Source of the DNA: an uncultured Robinsoniella sp.
Lineage (GTDB): Bacteria > Bacillota > Clostridia > Lachnospirales > Lachnospiraceae
Direction of reading: 5' to 3'
DNA: 50,818 bases
Assembly (NCBI GenBank): GCA_900539655.1
Contig: UQCR01000041.1
Location: forward strand, 1 to 50,818
Shown piece after piece: positions 1-8,294 of this stretch; positions within the stretch are counted from its first letter, which is position 1, and each line of letters begins with the position of its first letter. The position numbers and the translations under genes were made by a program. The notes beneath the pieces are model-generated. The model saw only the letters and a program-made list of their open reading frames with translations. It was not told the DNA's origin and did no database searches.

Positions 1-33
1 TCTATTTGAGCCTATTTTTTATGACTCAGTTTT

Positions 34-825
34 TCATACATCATTTGACACTATCAATTTCTCCAGATTGTACTCATTTTTAGAACACACCAAAATATGG
101 TCATTTAAAATTGGCATTACAAACAAATCCCCGCCAAGCTGGTGTGCAACTTGAGATAAACCATCCGGATAAAACATCATCCCGATCCCATTTTCTCCGG
201 TGATACTATAAATCCCGTATGTGTCTGGCAGAAGCTCCTCATAGCTTCCCAACACTCTATGGACGGCGTCCTTACTTGCATCCAATACCGTCTGTAAACG
301 CTCGCCCACATCAAAATGTTTGGCTTTGTCAAATAATTCCTGCGCAGTAAGTCCCCACTGTTCTAAATGTTTGTTGCATACTGGCCTTATATAATCATAA
401 GGCCAAACTTCTCCGTCCTCCTTGCTGACCTCGTAAACTTCGTCGTAAAATTTAAAATACACAGCGATATCCCCCACTGCGACATAAGGTGTCTCATTCT
501 CTTCCAGTTTTTTTGCTGATTTCTCCAGATTAGCCGCCCATATAGTAACGTTGTCCAACTGTTCGATCTTTTTGATCAGTCGTACCCGGTCAAAGTAGTC
601 ACAGATTCTATCTGCCTGATTCGGCATTTTATATCTACAATACTGGTTATACAGGTGCCATAGCGATAATGACTGGCTGCACATGGATTCGGATTCCCCT
701 GAAATTTCAACGGCTATCTCCTCATTGGCTGTCCCCTCGCCTATTACAAGTAACTTTTTGTCGGTTCCTTCTAACTGCCTGCCAAGTTCTAAGTATAAAT
801 TCTGTTTGTAATCCTCATAGGTCAT
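34..825 (-). CDS. DUF5688 family protein, paralogue 7 of 7
   Basis: Last gene of the seven-member DUF5688 array, 263 residues and the shortest. It keeps the family pattern: an N-terminal helix, a central YVAVGDIAVYFKF segment, a HLEQWGLTAQELFDKA segment, a Gly-rich ITGENGIGMMFYP motif and a hydrophobic LFVMPILNDHILV strand. The extra C-terminal region of the longer paralogues, with Tyr or Arg near the end, is missing. The start ATG overlaps the stop of the preceding paralogue (ATGA, 822-825), so translation is probably coupled. No signal peptide or membrane segment is seen, so a cytoplasmic protein is likely. The family has no established function and none is assigned. Confidence 0.8.
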   Translation of the reverse strand: MTYEDYKQNLYLELGRQLEGTDKKLLVIGEGTANEEIAVEISGESESMCSQSLSLWHLYNQYCRYKMPNQADRICDYFDRVRLIKKIEQLDNVTIWAANLEKSAKKLEENETPYVAVGDIAVYFKFYDEVYEVSKEDGEVWPYDYIRPVCNKHLEQWGLTAQELFDKAKHFDVGERLQTVLDASKDAVHRVLGSYEELLPDTYGIYSITGENGIGMMFYPDGLSQVAHQLGGDLFVMPILNDHILVCSKNEYNLEKLIVSNDV

Positions 826-1751
826 TCACGCATCACCTTTTCCCATTCCCGGATCGTCAGCAGTTTATTGTCTGATGGTGAATAATGAAAACCATGACTT
901 GAAACAGCATAACCGGACAGACTGCGGCGCACCTGATGATTCCCGTTCTTGTGGATTTCTTCAATGGCAAATCCCGGTGTCAGCGCTCCCATCGTATCAG
1001 GCAGGATGTAGGCTTCTCTTTCGGTATATGGAAGGATATAAAAGCTGTCGGGCATCAGTTGCTGCAGCTCACGGAGAACATCCCAATATAATATGGTTGC
1101 AGCTCCTCCCGGTCCGGTAACAGCATATCCAAGGGTATCCTCCGCCTCCCCGTCATTCAGGACACAAGGGATTCCTTCCAGCATGTTTTCAATCTTATTG
1201 TGTAAAGGATAGATTCTGCTCTCCATGGAAACAAGGGAATGTTGCCGCACAAAACTGTGAAGTTCTCCCTTTCTCATATTCCAATCATTCAAATGTCTGT
1301 TTGTGACCTCGGCCTGATAATAACGGCCATCTCCCAGCGGTGCGTAAAACATATAGTAAAACACCACATCACCCATGACGAGATAAGGCATATCATTATT
1401 TTTCAGTGCATCGAGGTCAAGCCTGTGATTGGCAGCGTATATCCCCACATTTTCCGGCTGTTCCAACTGACTTACTGCTATCTGCAATTCCTCCATCTGT
1501 GCATCGGAAAAAACCTCAATTGCCCTGTCCGCCAACTCCTCTTCCCAGAAGTTTAACATCTCTGCTCTCAGAAATGCCTCCCTCATGGAAATGACAGGAC
1601 AATATCTTCCTTTCTGTTCAATTGTAATCCCCTCGGCTGGAAGTCCTTTTGCCACGATCCTCACGTCCCCCTGGATATCAGAATCTTCCAAAGCCGCCTG
1701 AACGCATTGCTGATAAGCACCACAAAATTGTTTATATAATTTAAGATTCAT
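822..1751 (-). CDS. DUF5688 family protein, paralogue 6 of 7
   Basis: A 309-residue cytoplasmic protein with the DUF5688 layout: an N-terminal helix, CPVISMREAFL near residue 50, MPYLVMGDVVFYYMF in the middle, NRHLNDWNMRKGEL, then VTGPGGAATILYWDVL and FYILPYTEREAYILP. The VTGPGGAA motif is shared with paralogue 1, so these two form one subgroup although they sit at opposite ends of the array. The start ATG has AAGGAG about 10 bases upstream. An intrinsic terminator just upstream (1774-1816) separates it from paralogue 5, so it and paralogue 7 may have lower or separate expression. Function unknown. Confidence 0.8.
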   Translation of the reverse strand: MNLKLYKQFCGAYQQCVQAALEDSDIQGDVRIVAKGLPAEGITIEQKGRYCPVISMREAFLRAEMLNFWEEELADRAIEVFSDAQMEELQIAVSQLEQPENVGIYAANHRLDLDALKNNDMPYLVMGDVVFYYMFYAPLGDGRYYQAEVTNRHLNDWNMRKGELHSFVRQHSLVSMESRIYPLHNKIENMLEGIPCVLNDGEAEDTLGYAVTGPGGAATILYWDVLRELQQLMPDSFYILPYTEREAYILPDTMGALTPGFAIEEIHKNGNHQVRRSLSGYAVSSHGFHYSPSDNKLLTIREWEKVMRE

Positions 1752-1773
1752 ATTCTCACTCTCCTTTATAATT

Positions 1774-1816
1774 AAAAAACAGGTACTTTTTCCGAATCGC
1801 CCTGAAAAGTTACCTG
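1774..1816 (-). terminator. Intrinsic terminator inside the DUF5688 array
   Basis: On the minus strand CAGGTAACTTTT pairs with AAAAAGTACCTG (one bulge), followed by a T-rich run. It begins at the stop codon of the gene at 1810-2751 and precedes the next paralogue, so it probably attenuates the last two array genes. Confidence 0.65.
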
Positions 1817-2751
1817 CCCTGTCTTTTATTCATTTGAGGTTTCGGCTTCTGCCGCACCCTTTGGCTTGTCTTGTGGATTTCATCCGTTTTCTGGCTATAA
1901 GCATAAATTAAATCGGATAAATCCTTATCTCTCTGCTGATAACCATTTTTCTTACTATTATAGAGGGTTTCCTGAATCCATTTTTTCCCTTCCCTATTTT
2001 CTTTTGATAACGCCAAACATTGATTAAGACTGTTAGGAAACAGTATCAGATCTCCTCCTAACTTATCCGCCAATTCGTGTACTTTGTCCTTATACAGCAT
2101 AGCAGACGCACCCCAATAAAAGCTCTCCGTTGTCATGATAAAAATATTTCTTCTATCTGGTTCTGTTCCAAATGGATCCATTTGAATGGCTCTTTGGTTT
2201 TTCGGGTTTTCTAATGACCATTGATACAGAGCATTAAAATCCATGCCAAACTCACTCAACAGGTCAGCCGTTACTTTCAGATTAAGACGCATATCCTCAA
2301 GCAGACTATCCGATGAATGATACATAACCCTCAATACGATCGCAAGGTCGCCATCCCCATATAATTCATGTGGCATCTCCTCTAACAGCGTTTGATTCCG
2401 TTTTGCATTCACTAATGTCGGGACCACCATATCAGGTGATATTATCCCCATATCCCGAAATGCTGTTTCGGTAACTCTATCACGAAGAAAACGCCCAATG
2501 GAATCACTTGCCACCTTCCACATGGGTTCCCCCAATTCTGTATAGCGGTTGAACGCCACAGAAGGAAACATCCCGGTTTCTGATATTTGTGGACATCCTC
2601 TCATGATAAGCGTACTGCCATCTGATATATGGGACGGTAAAACTGCCTCCCACTTTAACCCCAGCTTTTTCAAAATGCTATTTACTTCATGAGTGAAGGA
2701 TTCATAAAAGTCCAACCTCTGTTTTAATATTGCTGCATATCTACTTGCCAA
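1810..2751 (-). CDS. DUF5688 family protein, paralogue 5 of 7
   Basis: A 313-residue DUF5688 protein, closest to paralogue 4: both have a PDMV(I/V)PT segment, a DLAIVL strand followed by a Tyr-x-Ser, and an ASxLYK(D/E)K motif followed by GDLILFP-type residues. The reading frame has no ATG at its beginning. The first supported start is TTG at 2751, preceded by AGGGGG at about 8 bases. The C-terminus is Lys/Arg-rich and ends KRQGR, an ending shared with paralogue 3. It is followed directly by a terminator hairpin. No secretion signal. Function unknown. Confidence 0.8.
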   Translation of the reverse strand: MASRYAAILKQRLDFYESFTHEVNSILKKLGLKWEAVLPSHISDGSTLIMRGCPQISETGMFPSVAFNRYTELGEPMWKVASDSIGRFLRDRVTETAFRDMGIISPDMVVPTLVNAKRNQTLLEEMPHELYGDGDLAIVLRVMYHSSDSLLEDMRLNLKVTADLLSEFGMDFNALYQWSLENPKNQRAIQMDPFGTEPDRRNIFIMTTESFYWGASAMLYKDKVHELADKLGGDLILFPNSLNQCLALSKENREGKKWIQETLYNSKKNGYQQRDKDLSDLIYAYSQKTDEIHKTSQRVRQKPKPQMNKRQGR

Positions 2752-2762
2752 ATGATAGCCCC

Positions 2763-3656
2763 CTATCTGCCTCGTTTTTTTGTTTCTTTCGGTACATCGG
2801 AGATCATGCGAAACTGTTCTGTCCTGCAGTTATAATGATATAAATTTTCGGACAGTGGCATCGTCCCATTGCTTTCACGCAATGCATTCGCTATGTACCG
2901 GACACCGCTGTGAGACAGAAGCGGCATGGCGAGGAATTGGTCAATACTCATAGGGACCAGTAAGATATCCTCACCGAGACTGCCTGCCAGTTCGCGCATT
3001 TTTTCTTTATACAGAATAGAAGCTGCTCCCAAATACTGCCCCGTGTTTGTTACTACATAAAAGGGTGGTAAATTCTTTGCAGCCCCTTCATAAGATGCCA
3101 TTTCATCTAACATTTTATATAATTCCACCATCTGGACGGACTCAATATTTCTGGGATTATCCAATGATCTCTGATAGAGCTCATCAAAACTCAGCTCCCA
3201 CTCCTCCAATATGTCATCTGTAACGGTCATATTTAGGTTGATTCCCCCAAGCGATTGATATACAACCTGCAGGACGATTGCAAGGTCCTCAAACCTTGTA
3301 TGCGGAATCTGTTCCAACCGTTCCGCATTTTCTTTTACATTCGCAAATGTTGGGATCACCATATCTGGGTTGAAAACTCCCATATCTTCCAATGCACTTC
3401 TAGTTATTTTATCGTCAAAAAATTCCTGCGTTGCCTCACGCGCGGCAACACCCCACGGTGTCCCTTGTAAAAATCTTTGATAATACTCATATATGGAAAT
3501 AGGTGGCAGGTCATCATAACCGCCGCCACGGATAACCGCCATAGCGCCCTGTGTCCCCTCCCCCATTACGGGACTTGCCCGCCATGTAACTCCCAGCATT
3601 TTCAGATTATAGCTGATTTCGTGAGTAAAATACTTGATAAATTCTTCATAATCCAT
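2763..3656 (-). CDS. DUF5688 family protein, paralogue 4 of 7
   Basis: A 297-residue protein that matches the DUF5688 pattern well: MDYEEFIKYFTHEI start, PPISIYEYY near residue 52, FNPDMVIPTFANVK, RFEDLAIVLQVVYQ, LGAASILYKEKM and DILLVPMSIDQFLAM. The start ATG follows AGGAGG by 7 bases, the strongest ribosome site in the array. It lies 11 bases upstream of paralogue 5, its nearest relative, which suggests a local duplication followed by strong divergence. Predicted cytoplasmic. The biochemical role of the family is not known. Confidence 0.85.
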   Translation of the reverse strand: MDYEEFIKYFTHEISYNLKMLGVTWRASPVMGEGTQGAMAVIRGGGYDDLPPISIYEYYQRFLQGTPWGVAAREATQEFFDDKITRSALEDMGVFNPDMVIPTFANVKENAERLEQIPHTRFEDLAIVLQVVYQSLGGINLNMTVTDDILEEWELSFDELYQRSLDNPRNIESVQMVELYKMLDEMASYEGAAKNLPPFYVVTNTGQYLGAASILYKEKMRELAGSLGEDILLVPMSIDQFLAMPLLSHSGVRYIANALRESNGTMPLSENLYHYNCRTEQFRMISDVPKETKKRGR

Positions 3657-3682
3657 CTATCTGCCTCCTTATGGTAGTGATC

Positions 3683-4624
3683 TCACCTGCCCTGTCTCTT
3701 ACTGGCCGCTTCTTTTTTATACTCACTGGTTCCCTGGACTAAAGACAGCATATCTTCTATATCCTTAAACCTGTTTAATTTGCCATTGTCATATGTATAA
3801 ACATGTTTAGACAGTGATAACCGTGTCGCTGTGTGCTCAATGCTTTCCAACATTTTTGTCTGTACCCATGTTTCCTGTACAAGCCCTGCCGGAAATAGGG
3901 CTGCTTTCCGTTCCGAATATGGCACGATTATAATCTGGTCATTAAAAACCTCTTCAAATTGTCGCAGAACTTTCGGGTAAAATATTACCCCCGCTCCGTT
4001 CAAACCGTAAAGATCATATGGCTCGTTATAGAGGTCTTCTGACTTTACGATCACTGGAACATGTCCAAACAGTGGTAATTCCTCCCAGCTAAAAGCACAG
4101 GCACCAATTTCTTGTGAATCGTTTTGTTTTGCTATATCAAAAAATTCTTCTACGGAACAATTCCATTTCTGAAGGTGTTCCTCAGATACAATACTTTCCA
4201 TTGTACCGCCATAACGCATTTCATAGTCAAAGCGAAAATAGATCGCCATATCATCCATGACAAAATGTGGTATCCCGGATTTTCTCAGCGTTTCCTTACT
4301 TTTCTCAAGATTTACTGCACAGGTAAGTACATTTTCTGCGCGCTCGACCTGTTCCCTCTGAACAATGCCAAAGTCCCGAAAACAGTCCAAAGTCTGTCTT
4401 GCAACGGAATGCATAGGATAATCACCCTTAACGTATTCCGAATAGATTTCCTCGATATCAACACAGTGGCATAATTCATTGCCTAAATCCAGAGTGACTT
4501 TTTCAAATGATAACCCTTCCCCTATGACACAGGGCTGGATTTCAGGATATCCACGCTGTCTTAAAAGGATTTTTATTTCCTGTAAATATGCCGTTTTAAA
4601 ACCGTCATAATCTGTCGGCTCCAT
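3683..4624 (-). CDS. DUF5688 family protein, paralogue 3 of 7
   Basis: Starts at ATG 4624, which has GGGAGG 8 bases upstream; the frame is open further but that extension would overlap the previous gene. The 313-residue product shows IPHFVMDDMAIYFRF, EEHLQKWNCSVEEFF, YGLNGAGVIFYPKVL and IIIVPYSERKAALFP. The YGxNGxGxxFYPKV motif pairs it with paralogue 2. It ends KRQGR like paralogue 5, and the codons for this ending plus the stop form an AGGTGA ribosome-site-like sequence ahead of the next gene. Unknown function. Confidence 0.8.
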   Translation of the reverse strand: MEPTDYDGFKTAYLQEIKILLRQRGYPEIQPCVIGEGLSFEKVTLDLGNELCHCVDIEEIYSEYVKGDYPMHSVARQTLDCFRDFGIVQREQVERAENVLTCAVNLEKSKETLRKSGIPHFVMDDMAIYFRFDYEMRYGGTMESIVSEEHLQKWNCSVEEFFDIAKQNDSQEIGACAFSWEELPLFGHVPVIVKSEDLYNEPYDLYGLNGAGVIFYPKVLRQFEEVFNDQIIIVPYSERKAALFPAGLVQETWVQTKMLESIEHTATRLSLSKHVYTYDNGKLNRFKDIEDMLSLVQGTSEYKKEAASKRQGR

Positions 4625-4637
4625 GGACAGCACCTCC

Positions 4638-5606
4638 CTATCTCGTTTTATGCTTTTCAATTTTGGGGGCAATTGCGGGAACCAGTTCTTTTTTCATCCA
4701 GTCGTATTTAAAAATATGCCCGGAAATTGCATGGCGTCCCTCCCCAATTGCTTCCTGTGTTTCATTCTCAAACTGTAAGTCCTCCTGCATTTTCGACACG
4801 TCTTTCACAGCAGACGGCTGGACAAAAGCGGTATAGGTCTCATCAGGGATAACAAGCATATCGTCCCCTATCTTTTCATGTACTTTATCCATTACCTTCG
4901 GATAAAAAACGGCACCAAAACCATTCACTCCATAAACTTGATAAACCTGTCGCGTCTCTGGCGATATCTCGTCTGCCGGTCTTAATATGACTGATTTATC
5001 ATTCTCTAGTGAATGCTTGACACCATCATATAAATTTTCAATAGTCGCTTCAATCTGTTCCATATCCTTGTACCTGGCTTTCTCAAAAAGTTCCCCGGCA
5101 CTGATTCCCCACTTCTCTAAATGGGCTTTCGTTACGTCTCTGCAATAGGATTTTTCCCCTTTTGTAAAATAGAACTGGAATGTAACTGCTATATCCTGAT
5201 ACGGCAGATAAGCAATTTGATTCTCTTCCAGCTTTTCCTGATACTTTGACAGATTCATTGGATAAATCAAGACGTTATCCATCTGCTCTGCTTGTTCGCA
5301 TGGTATCCACTCTGCCTCATCATGTATTCTCAAAATATGAGTGACTGCCTCATCAATCTCCTCAACGGCAAAGGTGTAGCAATTTATATACACTAACTCC
5401 ATTGGTATAGAGGGACACATCAGCCCTTCATTACCACCTTTTATTGAAAAAGACTCAAAGGGAGTTCCTTCTGCTATTAATTCCATTTCCTCCCCTTTTC
5501 CTCTCTGCTTTAACTGATCCCTGAATTCTTCTATAAAATCCTCCCGGACTTCATCATATGCCTGATCTTCATCGTAATCTCGCACCCTTGCTCTCCTCTC
5601 TGCCAT
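4638..5606 (-). CDS. DUF5688 family protein, paralogue 2 of 7
   Basis: A 322-residue DUF5688 protein with an acidic, Arg-rich N-terminus (RRARVRDYDEDQ) not seen in the other paralogues. The core follows: CPSIPMELVY, IAYLPYQDIAVTFQFYF, KAHLEKWGISAGELFEKA, YGVNGFGAVFYPKVM and MLVIPDETYTAFV. The ATG at 5606 has only a weak GGAAT upstream; a TTG six bases earlier is also possible. It ends 13 bases before paralogue 3, with which it shares the YGxNG motif. Predicted soluble and cytoplasmic, function unknown. Confidence 0.78.
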   Translation of the reverse strand: MAERRARVRDYDEDQAYDEVREDFIEEFRDQLKQRGKGEEMELIAEGTPFESFSIKGGNEGLMCPSIPMELVYINCYTFAVEEIDEAVTHILRIHDEAEWIPCEQAEQMDNVLIYPMNLSKYQEKLEENQIAYLPYQDIAVTFQFYFTKGEKSYCRDVTKAHLEKWGISAGELFEKARYKDMEQIEATIENLYDGVKHSLENDKSVILRPADEISPETRQVYQVYGVNGFGAVFYPKVMDKVHEKIGDDMLVIPDETYTAFVQPSAVKDVSKMQEDLQFENETQEAIGEGRHAISGHIFKYDWMKKELVPAIAPKIEKHKTR

Positions 5607-5631
5607 TTGCAATTATCATTCCAGCCAAGTT

Positions 5632-6561
5632 TTAAAACCCTCTTACCACGCTGCTTTTTCGCGGCTGGGGTGCCACCACTAAAGACTTACTCTTTCGCTT
5701 ATAATGCAGGATGGACCCTGACAAAGCATGATTTTCAAAATCCCTGAAATGCTTCTGTCTTTCAAGTCCCATTTGAATATCTGCAAGTGTATATTGGTCT
5801 GCGGCATAAATGTGCGTCTGGCTGGTTGTCGTTGGCAGAAGATACAGGTCTGTATTTACCCCTTCCGCAAATTCATCCAGCGTGTTTTTATAAAGAATAC
5901 CAGCAGCACCTCCCGGTCCCGTCAATATCCAGGCACTCGCCCGCTCATTTTTCACCTTTCTCCTTCCCATCGTATCATCTGTTCCCAAAACCTCCTGTAT
6001 GGCAGCCGTGATTGCTTGTATTTTCACATCATATTGTGCAAAAGATATATCTGCCACACATTCCATCAGATCGTCTACATGCATTCCCCATCGTTTCAGA
6101 TCCTCCGCTTCCACTGGCATTTCATACACAAGTCTGCCATTACCACTGTTTTCTTTTGCATGGTATCTAAAATAAATACACATATCTCCAAGCCTGGTAT
6201 ATGGCAGCTCCAGTTCCTCCAGCCTTCTCTGATATTTGTTTGCTACTGCACAAAATTTAACAAACAACGGGCGCTTGATAATATCCATTTTTAGCCTGAT
6301 CCTCCCGGATTCCGCCTCCTGGAACTCCCGCAATGTCTCCAACGCCAGTATTCTTGCCGGAAGCATTTCATACCGGTTTCTCAAAAACAACTCTTCCATG
6401 CTGATCAAAGGACAATAGGCACCTTCCCTTTGAAAGTCCAGGGTGACAGACTCCCCCGGCAAACCATCCAGCACCAGATTCAATGCTCCCAATGTCCTGC
6501 TCTGTTCCATCAAGTCGATCAACTGATAGATAAACTCTTCTTTAAAATTAAAATAATCCAT
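5632..6561 (-). CDS. DUF5688 family protein, paralogue 1 of 7
   Basis: First gene of the array in the direction of transcription, 309 residues. It has the family marks CPLISMEELFLRN, LPYTRLGDMCIYFRY, a long central helix, ILTGPGGAAGILYKNTL and DLYLLPTTTSQTHIY, and a basic tail. The start ATG is preceded by GAGGAAAT. It follows the TOPRIM/DUF3991 gene by 21 bases, so the array is likely part of the same long transcript. The VTGPGGAA-type motif makes it a sister of paralogue 6. Function unknown. Confidence 0.82.
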   Translation of the reverse strand: MDYFNFKEEFIYQLIDLMEQSRTLGALNLVLDGLPGESVTLDFQREGAYCPLISMEELFLRNRYEMLPARILALETLREFQEAESGRIRLKMDIIKRPLFVKFCAVANKYQRRLEELELPYTRLGDMCIYFRYHAKENSGNGRLVYEMPVEAEDLKRWGMHVDDLMECVADISFAQYDVKIQAITAAIQEVLGTDDTMGRRKVKNERASAWILTGPGGAAGILYKNTLDEFAEGVNTDLYLLPTTTSQTHIYAADQYTLADIQMGLERQKHFRDFENHALSGSILHYKRKSKSLVVAPQPRKSSVVRGF

Positions 6562-6582
6562 ATTTCCTCTTTTCTACTGGAA

Positions 6583-7587
6583 TTATCCGATTGCCTGTTT
6601 CCGCACCACATTCCTACTTCTATCCAAATATTGAACAGTTGCTTTTTTTCTCTCTGTAACAAGAAATTCATTCCAGTCTTTTCCATGTGGCGGAAACCGG
6701 ACTTTGACCCGATAACCCATATCCCTATATTTTTTACGGATTTCTGCCGTTGCTTTTCTCCCCGCTTTATCGTTGTCAAGATACAGGCTGACTAGCTTGA
6801 TCTGCGGATTTTCTAACAAAAAACGGTCTAATGCTCCATCCCAGGTTGTTCCCAATGCCAGCTTGTTTGACTGCCCGTCTCGTTTGTAATCCATGTAGGA
6901 CATTAAATCAATAGCCGCCTCAAATACCTTGACTTCTTTATTTTTTTTATTTCTTACATTGAATCCATAGGTTTTGTCATTATTGTCCACATCTCCTTTA
7001 AACGGCTCTCCATAATTGTCAACCGTTCCTCTCATGCTGGCAAAACGGGCTGTTCCGAATGAATCTCGACCAATAAAAACCACGTTGTGATATCTACGTG
7101 TTTCATAGATCAGTTTCTTTTTTACAAACCAATCCACCACCTCTTTGCTCAAGCAGCGTGTTTTCAACAGATAAGCATATAAACGCCGGTAATTATCATT
7201 CGCCTCTGGGAGCACAAATTCCCCCTTTTCCTCTGGTTCCGTTTCCTGTTCTGCTTTTCTGCATTCGTGTTTTTTTCTATAGGTATCACTTTCAAACTCT
7301 TTATCCTCATATCTATAACCGGCTTCATTTAGTAGGTAAATGACAGATTCCCGGAAGTCCATCCCGCAAAACTGTTTCAGAAATTCGATAGTATCACCAT
7401 TATGGCCTTCCATACCCTGGGGAATAGAATAACGCAGCCAGGTCCTCCGGTTTTTTATCCTAACGGAATCATGTTCCTTTAGCGTATAGTAACTGCCAAC
7501 TCTTTTTGTAGTGAACCCTTGACGTTCAGCAATGGATACCAGGTCCACGCTCCTCGCAATATCCAACTCTTCGTCCGAAAATTTTAT
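6583..7587 (-). CDS. DUF3991/TOPRIM domain protein
   Basis: About 334 residues. The N-terminal third resembles the DUF3991 or primase-like part (TWLRYSIPQGMEGHNGDTIEFL, GxDFRESV), followed by a Lys/Glu-rich linker and a C-terminal TOPRIM fold. In the TOPRIM part a Glu in KVFEAAIDLMSY and the pair LYLDNDKAG give the expected E...DxD pattern. Such proteins are common on mobile elements, where a role in DNA priming or transfer is suspected but not shown. No ATG fits the beginning: AGGAGG is followed five bases later by ATA at 7587, giving KFSDEELDIARS; a TTG at 7566 is the alternative. Confidence 0.8.
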   Translation of the reverse strand: MKFSDEELDIARSVDLVSIAERQGFTTKRVGSYYTLKEHDSVRIKNRRTWLRYSIPQGMEGHNGDTIEFLKQFCGMDFRESVIYLLNEAGYRYEDKEFESDTYRKKHECRKAEQETEPEEKGEFVLPEANDNYRRLYAYLLKTRCLSKEVVDWFVKKKLIYETRRYHNVVFIGRDSFGTARFASMRGTVDNYGEPFKGDVDNNDKTYGFNVRNKKNKEVKVFEAAIDLMSYMDYKRDGQSNKLALGTTWDGALDRFLLENPQIKLVSLYLDNDKAGRKATAEIRKKYRDMGYRVKVRFPPHGKDWNEFLVTERKKATVQYLDRSRNVVRKQAIG

Positions 7588-7611
7588 ATCGCCACCTCCT
7601 GGATCAGAATC

Positions 7612-7725
7612 TTATTCTATAAACTTCATGTCCAAGTAACTCCTGGCCTCTGGAAAGTTTCTTTCAAATTCTTGCAGATAGTTTCTGCAGGCACTTCCAT
7701 CTTTAGCCAGAAAGCAAAATCCCAA
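7612..7725 (-). CDS. Possible 37-residue protein
   Basis: A short open frame in the 158-base gap between the TOPRIM and XF1762-type genes. From a TTG at 7725 it encodes GFCFLAKDGSACRN and then a charged helix ending LDMKFIE. An AAAGAGGTG sequence is present but 13 bases away, so the start is uncertain. The mixed hydrophobic/charged composition looks protein-like, but nothing is recognised. Confidence 0.3.
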   Translation of the reverse strand: MGFCFLAKDGSACRNYLQEFERNFPEARSYLDMKFIE

Positions 7726-7745
7726 CTTTTACACTCATCACCTCT

Positions 7746-8189
7746 TTACCGTAAATCTTTTACCCATCTCTGTTTCTTACATTGCGGTGCCGTTGTGCTT
7801 CTCCGCCTGGAAGGTGTATCCCAGGAACCGCCGCCCGTGCTTTCTCTGTCACAGGTCCAGCCGGCAGCCAGCAGGGAACCCCCGGATTCCGAATCCAGGA
7901 TATAAGTAATGATCTTCTCATACCCCATCTCCTTTGCGATCCGGGCCGCCCTGCCATACAAAAAACTGCAGGCATTGGCTGTACCATCTGTACAACAGCG
8001 TGTTACCTCGATTGTTTTTCCATTATCCAGGTGCCGTGCTACCGGTCTCCCACACTGTATGACACCACATATTCTCCCGTTTTCCATACATGCAAAACGA
8101 AATTTGTCTCTGTATACAGGGGCATGGTGCCTGTGATTCTGCGCAACATATTCATTTGCTGCTTTTAATTCAATTGGTACTGCCTTCAT
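7746..8189 (-). CDS. XF1762 family, Mom-like protein
   Basis: A 147-residue protein with the pattern of the XF1762 family, relatives of phage Mu Mom, the enzyme that modifies adenine in phage DNA. Visible marks are HRHHAPVYRDKFRFAC near residues 19-34, an HLDNGKTIEVTRCCTDGT segment, a NACSFLYGRAARIAKEMGY helix and YILDSESGGSLLAAGW. The basic tail (SRRR...KKQRW) could bind nucleic acid. ATG 8189 has GAAGGAAA just upstream. It lies next to a PAPS-reductase-like gene, a pairing that suggests nucleic-acid modification or anti-restriction. That role is inferred; the fold assignment is fairly firm. Confidence 0.75.
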   Translation of the reverse strand: MKAVPIELKAANEYVAQNHRHHAPVYRDKFRFACMENGRICGVIQCGRPVARHLDNGKTIEVTRCCTDGTANACSFLYGRAARIAKEMGYEKIITYILDSESGGSLLAAGWTCDRESTGGGSWDTPSRRRSTTAPQCKKQRWVKDLR

Positions 8190-8294
8190 TTTCCTTCATT
8201 TATCTTTTTATGTTTTACTTCCTCCTGTTGACTAAATGTTATTGTCTGGTCCCATGTCCATAAAATCTGCCAGGCACAACTGCCCTTTAATATT

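Noticed and set aside
7519..8168. Plus-strand open frames opposite the TOPRIM and XF1762-type genes
   Set aside because: No ribosome sites, low-complexity composition, and they lie opposite well-supported minus-strand genes.
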